Translations under genes and position numbers: made by a program
DNA from: Alphaproteobacteria bacterium
GTDB taxonomy: Bacteria > Pseudomonadota > Alphaproteobacteria > UBA828
Assembly: GCA_022823305.1 (NCBI GenBank)
Contig: JAJDXK010000149.1
Location: 1 to 64,000 of the forward strand
DNA: 64,000 nucleotides
Direction of reading: 5' to 3'
Notes under the pieces: generated by a model
What the model was told of the DNA's origin: nothing
Databases searched by the model: none
Seen by the model: the letters and a program-made list of their open reading frames with translations, nothing else
In this document: positions 59,790-64,000 of the stretch, piece by piece
Numbering within the stretch: position 1 is the first letter of the stretch
How the letters are laid out: each line of letters opens with the position of its first letter

Positions 59790-60815
59790 ATGCGCATCTA
59801 CAACTACAAGAAGGGGACGGCGCGACGGGTCGCGATCGAGGATGACAAGGAGCTGGTCGACCCGATCGACGCGCTGGGCGGTCAGCGCAAGCTCGCTGCG
59901 CGGGACCGCGACGCGCTCGCCGACACGATCTCTTTCATCGAATCCGGGGACCGGGGCCTGCGCCTCGCGCGCAAGGCGATCCGCGAAAGCCGCGGCAACG
60001 GCAAGGGCCGCCGCAGCCTGACCCGGGCCACGCTGTTCGCGCCCCTCGAGCCCGCGGTCATCCTGTGTTCGGGAGAGAACTACTGGGATCATCGGGACGA
60101 GAAGCCGGTGGTCGAGGGCAAGGAACCCGAGTTCTTCATCAAGCTCCAGCAATGCGCCAACGGCCCCTACGACGACATCGTCTACGAGCCGAGGATCACC
60201 AGGAAGCTGGACTACGAAACCGAGCTTGCGATCGTCATCGGCAAGGGCGGGCGCCACATCGCCAAGAGGGACGCGATGAAGCACATCTTCGGTTTCACCG
60301 TCATGAACGACGTCACGGCCCGGGACCGGCAGGTCAAGATGCGGCCCGACGGCACCTCGCAGTACGCGCTCGGCCCGGGCAAGAACTTCGATACCTCCGC
60401 GCCGCTCGGCCCCTGCATCGTCACGACGGACGAGCTTGGCAACCCGCAAAGGCTGGCGCTCCGCACCTGGGTCAACGACGAGCTGCGCCAGAACAACACC
60501 ACCGCGATGATGATCTGGAACGTCCGGGAGCTGGTCCACTTCTTTTCGGGCTTCGTCACGCTCAAACCGGGTTCGGTGATTTCGACGGGCACGCCGGGCG
60601 GAACCGCGTGGGGAACCGATCCCGAGCTGGGCGGGCGCGGCGCCCGGGCCGAACGCGAAGACATCGCGCTCGCCGGAGGCTATCTCAAGGTCGGCGATGT
60701 GGTCACCTGCGAGGTCGAAGGCATCGGCCGCCTGCGCGCCAGCGTCGTACTGTCCGGGCACTCGCGGAGAAAAGCCTCGGCCGGCACCAGGCCCGCGCGC
60801 GACCGAAGGGTCTAG
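59790..60815 (+). CDS. Fumarylacetoacetate hydrolase family protein
   Basis: 341 aa. The FAH fold binds a divalent metal: IVYEPRITRKLDYETELAIVIGKGGR holds the acidic ligands, and FTVMNDVTARDRQ and GKNFDTSAPLGPCIVT follow in family order, ending FVTLKPGSVISTGTPGGTAWG. Substrates include acylpyruvates, 2-oxo acids and oxaloacetate-like compounds; this one is unknown. The last codons (about 60788-60809) coincide with a sequence like the 3' half of the palindromic repeat, which may have extended the C-terminus. Confidence 0.9.
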   Translation: MRIYNYKKGTARRVAIEDDKELVDPIDALGGQRKLAARDRDALADTISFIESGDRGLRLARKAIRESRGNGKGRRSLTRATLFAPLEPAVILCSGENYWDHRDEKPVVEGKEPEFFIKLQQCANGPYDDIVYEPRITRKLDYETELAIVIGKGGRHIAKRDAMKHIFGFTVMNDVTARDRQVKMRPDGTSQYALGPGKNFDTSAPLGPCIVTTDELGNPQRLALRTWVNDELRQNNTTAMMIWNVRELVHFFSGFVTLKPGSVISTGTPGGTAWGTDPELGGRGARAEREDIALAGGYLKVGDVVTCEVEGIGRLRASVVLSGHSRRKASAGTRPARDRRV

Positions 60816-60865
60816 TCAGTCCACCGTGCAACGTGCGTGAGGACGGCAGAGGGAGCCGCCCTCCC

Positions 60866-61675
60866 TCAGTTCACGTTCGCGGCCTCGCCCAGGGTCGGGC
60901 CGATTTCGCGGTTGATGACGAGGTCGGCGATGCCGTCGAGGTCGGTGGGCTCGCGGTTCAGGATGACGAGGGTGGCGCCGGATTCCTTGGCGAGGATTGG
61001 AAACCCGGCGGCGGGGTAGACGACGAGCGACGAGCCGATGGCGAGGAAGAGGTCGCAGGCAAGCGTCTCGCGCCTCGCGCGCTTCATCTCGTCCTCCGGC
61101 ATCGCCTGGCCGAAGGAGATCGTCGCCGTCTTGACCGGCGCTCCGCAGAGCGTGCAGGCGGGCGGCACGGAGTCCTTCTCGAACGCCTCCTTGATCGGAG
61201 CAAGCTCGTAGCGGGTCCCGCAGGCGACGCATTTCGCATAGCTGCCGTTGCCGTGGAGCTCGATCACCTTTTCCTCAGGCACGCCCGAATCCTGGTGCAG
61301 GTTGTCGATGTTCTGGGTGATCACGCTCGAGACCTTGCCGGTCCGCACCAGCCTGGCGACCGCCCGGTGCCCGCGGTTGGGCGTGGCGCCGACGATGTCC
61401 CGGTCGACCAGCAACTTGCGCCGCCAGGCCTCGATACGCGCGTCCTCGGAGGCGAGAAACTCCTGGTAATAGATCGGCGTGGTCTGCGACCAGATGCCGG
61501 TCGGGCTGCGGAAGTCCGGGATGCCCGACTCGGTCGATATGCCGGCGCCGGTAAAGACCACCGCCCGGCGCGCGTCCGCGATCATCCCGGCGAGGCGCTC
61601 GCCATCGGCGCGGGCGTCCTCCATCTCAGCCGCGCTCCGGGGCAGCCACGTCTCGATCTCCCTGTTGCTCGGCAC
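60866..61675 (-). CDS. Sir2-family NAD-dependent protein deacylase
   Basis: 269 aa. NAD site GAGISTESGIPDFRSPTGIW near residue 42, catalytic His in VIELHGNGSYAKC near 145, zinc cysteines CVACG and CTLCG, then IGSSLVVYPAAGFP. It removes acyl groups from lysines. The N-terminus has about 30 residues before the Rossmann fold. It is convergent with the FAH gene; GAGGG/CCCTC at 60848-60862 may serve as a small terminator stem. Confidence 0.93.
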   Translation of the reverse strand: MPSNREIETWLPRSAAEMEDARADGERLAGMIADARRAVVFTGAGISTESGIPDFRSPTGIWSQTTPIYYQEFLASEDARIEAWRRKLLVDRDIVGATPNRGHRAVARLVRTGKVSSVITQNIDNLHQDSGVPEEKVIELHGNGSYAKCVACGTRYELAPIKEAFEKDSVPPACTLCGAPVKTATISFGQAMPEDEMKRARRETLACDLFLAIGSSLVVYPAAGFPILAKESGATLVILNREPTDLDGIADLVINREIGPTLGEAANVN

Positions 61676-61805
61676 GGGTGCTTGACGCCAACCGGCACTG
61701 TAACCTATTGAGAAAGCTATATTCTAGTGGGTCACGATTCGACGCTTAGCAACAGTCCAGCACCGTCACCGCGGAGATCGTCGCGCCGTAATAGAGCGCA
61801 GCAGG

Positions 61806-62435
61806 TCAACCCTTCGGCGGGCGCCGCATCAGGCGGGCGAGCGAAGCGGCTTCCTGCCCGTAGCCCTCGCTCTCGACGTGTCCTGCCGCCCGCAGACGAA
61901 CGCTGTCGTCCTTGTTCTGATTGAGCTTCCAGGTGCCTTCCACGCTCTCCACCGAGAGTTCGACCGGCATGATCGAGCGCATCAGCGTGCCGAGCTGGTC
62001 GGGCGACACCCTGGCTGGCGTCCAAGGGGGCTTGGACCGAAGCGCGCTCTCGAATCGGGCCGACAGCGCGTCCAGGTGGGCACGAAGCGTCTCATCCGCG
62101 CGGCGCCGAAGCACGCCCCGGATGTGCACCGCCACATAGTTCCATGTCGGAACCTGATCCGCCGCATCATCCCTGTACCAGTCCGGCGAGACGTAGCTGT
62201 CCGGTCCGCCGACCGCGAGCACGGCTGCCCGTTCCTTCTCGCGCAGGCGGCGCGCGATCGGATTCGAACGCACGAGATGGGCATGAACCGCCGCGCCGTC
62301 CGCGCTCAGGACGAAGGGAATATGGCTGACGAGAGGGCCCGCGCCGTCGATGGCCAGGACGCCGAACCCCCTTTGCGCCGCGAACCTCAGGTTGCGGTTC
62401 CGGGAGGCCTGCCGGAAGGCGGGGTTGCTGTGCAA
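61806..62435 (-). CDS. FMN-binding PaiB-family protein
   Basis: 209 aa from a TTG at 62435 (reads MHSNPAFRQ), with AAGGGA about ten bases upstream; no ATG gives this N-terminus. The PaiB fold binds FMN: VRSNPIARRLREKERAAVL, DSYVSPDWYRDD and VPTWNYVAVHIRGVL are the family core, and MRSIMPVELSVESVEGTWKLNQNK the end. In Bacillus PaiB acts as a negative regulator, but most homologues are uncharacterised and may be flavin enzymes. Confidence 0.88.
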   Translation of the reverse strand: MHSNPAFRQASRNRNLRFAAQRGFGVLAIDGAGPLVSHIPFVLSADGAAVHAHLVRSNPIARRLREKERAAVLAVGGPDSYVSPDWYRDDAADQVPTWNYVAVHIRGVLRRRADETLRAHLDALSARFESALRSKPPWTPARVSPDQLGTLMRSIMPVELSVESVEGTWKLNQNKDDSVRLRAAGHVESEGYGQEAASLARLMRRPPKG

Positions 62436-62455
62436 GGAGTCTGGTCCCTTCTCGC

Positions 62456-62477
62456 CTCGCGCTCGCTGACGCGCGAG
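62456..62477. repeat. Inverted repeat between the PaiB-like and cytochrome genes
   Basis: CTCGCGC and GCGCGAG form a perfect seven-base stem around TCGCTGAC, in the 71-base gap of two co-oriented minus-strand genes. It could be a weak terminator for the cytochrome gene or a relative of the palindrome family, though the loop differs. Confidence 0.35.
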
Positions 62478-62506
62478 ATGCGATGAGCTTGAGAACGTAG
62501 CGCCTG

Positions 62507-63319
62507 CTACTCCAGCACCGGCAATGCCGCGAGGTAGTCGTAGAGGGCCCTGGCGATGCGCTGGCGCTCCTCCGCCGGCAGGCGCTCGTCGAGCGCAGGC
62601 ATCGTGGTCTCGTCGAGGACGGAGAGTGGCGCCAGCACGAGGCCGATGAACTCGTCCTCTTCGTAATCCTTCGTTATCTCGGCGAGGTTGCCCTCGTGCT
62701 TCTCGCCGCCGTAGCCGTTCACCATGTGGCAGCTCAGGCAATGGGTCCTGGCCAGCGCCGCGCCTTCGTGGAAGCGCTCGTCGAGCCCCTCGGGCAGCAG
62801 CGCCGCGTCGGAGAGGGTGACGAGGAGCACCTCGGCCACCTGATAGGGCCAGTTGCGCGCGCCTTCCGCCAGCAGGGCCGGATTCCCGATGTTGTCCCAG
62901 ACCAGGTAGTAGGGGCCGAGCGGCACGTCGCTCTCGTTCTGCAAGAGGTTGTCGACCGTGAAGGGGGCGCCGTCCCCGTGTGCGAAGACGATGAAGGCGC
63001 CTTCGCTCAGAAAGCGCTGCGCGGCGATCCGGGAGACGTAGCCGTCCAGCGCGCGGAACTCGACCGTCTCCCCCTGCTCCGTCCAGTCCGCGCCGAAAAG
63101 GTGCGCCAGCACGTCCACCGCCGGGTAGCCGACGTAGTCCACGGCGGTATGGGCATCGCCCACGCTCAGGTGCGGCTCGTAGACCGTCGCCGTCGCCGCA
63201 GCCGAACCCATCTGCGCCTGCAGGGCGGCGACGGGCGGCATCTCCGCCGCGCGCGCAGCGGGCGCCGTGAGCAGCAGCAGTCCAAGAACGGCACCGAGAA
63301 GCGCGCACAGGCTCCGCAT
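62507..63319 (-). CDS. Secreted c-type cytochrome with an N-terminal domain of unknown function
   Basis: 270 aa from the ATG at 63319, with GGGGGAGA upstream. A Sec signal peptide (LGAVLGLLLLTAPAARA) ends near residue 24. Residues ~45-145 form a domain with VDVLAHLFGADWTEQGETVEFRALDGYVSRI and FIVFAHGDGAPFTVDN, which recalls the molybdopterin-free relatives of sulfite oxidase-like proteins, tentatively. The heme site is C194-L-S-C197-H198 (THCLSCH), with a candidate distal Met in DETTMPAL. It should act in periplasmic electron transfer. Partner unknown. Confidence 0.75.
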   Translation of the reverse strand: MRSLCALLGAVLGLLLLTAPAARAAEMPPVAALQAQMGSAAATATVYEPHLSVGDAHTAVDYVGYPAVDVLAHLFGADWTEQGETVEFRALDGYVSRIAAQRFLSEGAFIVFAHGDGAPFTVDNLLQNESDVPLGPYYLVWDNIGNPALLAEGARNWPYQVAEVLLVTLSDAALLPEGLDERFHEGAALARTHCLSCHMVNGYGGEKHEGNLAEITKDYEEDEFIGLVLAPLSVLDETTMPALDERLPAEERQRIARALYDYLAALPVLE

Positions 63320-63375
63320 CGCCGTCTCCCCCCTCCGGGAACGCACCTCCCGCCGCGCCGGGCGGGGCGGCGTGT

Positions 63376-63405
63376 ATGGTAGGTGCCGGGCCGGCGCTCC
63401 CTCAA
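63376..63405 (-). promoter_or_regulatory. Candidate promoter of the cytochrome gene
   Basis: Minus strand TTGAGG (63405-63400), an 18-base spacer and TACCAT (63381-63376), 57 bases before the ATG. Confidence 0.28.
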
Positions 63406-63490
63406 CCCCGTTGCCGCCCTTCCATCCGGCCCCCGATCTGCTATGTCTCCGGGCGGGACAGGACGTGGCAACGCGCGGCGGGAGGACGCG

Positions 63491-64000
63491 ATGGCACCGG
63501 CCGCGAGCCTCGCGATCGACAGCGACTTCGACGGCGGCAACATCCGCTGCCTGCGGGCCTCGGCGCCCTCCAGGATCAGGCTGGAGATCGTGCCGGACGC
63601 GGGCGGCGCGTTCTTCCAGTGGTTCTACTTCCGGCTGACGGGCGCCGCCGGCCGTGACTGCGTGCTCAGGATCCAGAACGCCGGCGCCGCGACCTACCCC
63701 GAGGGCTGGAAGGGCTATCGCGCCGTCGCCTCGGAGGACGGCGAGGAGTGGCCCCGCGTCGCCACCGCCTATGACGGCAAGGTGCTGACCATCCGCCACC
63801 GCCCCCGGGGCGATGCGGTGTGGTTCGCCTACTTCGCCCCCTATTCGATGGCGCGCCACGCCGCGCTCGTCGAGCGCATGGCGCGCTCGCCCTTCGTCAC
63901 CCACCGCCGTCTCGGCACCACGCTGGACGGGGCGCCGCTCGACCTGCTGGAGTTCGGCACGGCGCGGGCGCTCACCTGCTGGATCGTCGGCCGCCAGCAC
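63491..64000 (+). CDS. M14-type cytosolic carboxypeptidase, N-terminal part (partial)
   Basis: 170 codons to the right edge. After GGGAGGACGCG the ATG opens the N-terminal beta domain of CCP-like carboxypeptidases: IDSDFDGGNIRCLRA, FFQWFYFRLTGAAGRDC, YPEGWKGYRAVASEDGEEW and WFAYFAPYSMARHAALV. The zinc-binding catalytic domain lies beyond the window, just after ALTCWIVGRQH. Homologues of tubulin deglutamylases occur in many proteobacteria with unknown substrates. Confidence 0.85.
   Translation, partial: MAPAASLAIDSDFDGGNIRCLRASAPSRIRLEIVPDAGGAFFQWFYFRLTGAAGRDCVLRIQNAGAATYPEGWKGYRAVASEDGEEWPRVATAYDGKVLTIRHRPRGDAVWFAYFAPYSMARHAALVERMARSPFVTHRRLGTTLDGAPLDLLEFGTARALTCWIVGRQH

Overview
The window is 64 kb of G+C-rich chromosomal DNA (single 60-base lines of native genes run near 67-70% G+C). 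It is almost fully coding, with no gene-free stretch longer than about 250 bases. Gene content and order point to an alphaproteobacterium of the Rhodospirillales/Kiloniellales kind: the ffh-rpsP-rimM-trmD-rplS-leuC-leuD cluster, rpiB-glyA-nrdR-ribD-ribE-ribBA-ribH-nusB-thiL, glnB-glnA, clpS-clpA, a DUF1489 protein and nu-class-like glutathione transferases. Many genes start with GTG and overlap by ATGA or GTGA. I cannot name a species.

Layout. 1-2.1 kb (minus): a molybdenum hydroxylase, with a FAD subunit and a fused [2Fe-2S]/molybdopterin subunit cut by the left edge. 2.2-8.0 kb (minus): ffh to leuD, covering protein targeting, ribosome and tRNA maturation, and leucine synthesis. 8.2-12.9 kb: a fold-III PLP aldolase, a CoA-transferase, a lone carboxyltransferase and a VOC protein. 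12.9-15.0 kb: yggT, folD and a possible PD-(D/E)XK nuclease. 15.0-18.7 kb (minus): argG, small membrane proteins, then glnB-glnA for ammonia assimilation. 18.8-22.4 kb: an aminotransferase, tRNA-Arg(TCT), and a TetR regulator with two SDR enzymes. 22.6-25.8 kb: binding protein and two permeases of a urea/amide/branched-chain amino acid type ABC importer, with no ATPase genes following. 25.8-26.7 kb: a lower-G+C GIY-YIG/DUF4357 gene. 26.7-31.4 kb: a threonine dehydratase-like enzyme, MccB-like carboxyltransferase and enoyl-CoA hydratase (leucine catabolism type), DUF1489 and DUF1326 proteins. 31.4-36.1 kb (minus): a GH3-family protein, a lipoprotein penicillin acylase and a class-I amidotransferase hydrolase. 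36.2-45.3 kb (plus): tadA, ndk, clpS-clpA, a CoA-transferase, gatCAB and a rhomboid protease. 45.4-46.8 kb: a lower-G+C AbiV-like islet. 47-54 kb: rpiB, glyA, nrdR, the riboflavin operon, nusB and thiL. 54-57.6 kb: a BMP/nucleoside-type ABC importer (ATPase and two permeases). 57.8-60.8 kb: two glutathione transferases, a YbaK protein and a FAH-family protein. 60.9-64 kb: a sirtuin, a PaiB-like protein, a c-type cytochrome and the start of an M14 carboxypeptidase.

Most of the window is conserved housekeeping. The unusual content is of two kinds. First, three single-gene islets of lower G+C (about 14.2, 25.8 and 45.4-46.8 kb) encode a possible nuclease, a GIY-YIG protein and an AbiV-like protein, with no integrase or transposase nearby. 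Second, a family of intergenic palindromes occurs at about 20.2, 27.8 and 57.6 kb. It has a nearly constant ACCTTTCAGG loop, stems that change sequence while keeping pairing, and a 39-40 base period. I did not find a complete new multi-gene system; the islets and the palindrome family are the best leads.
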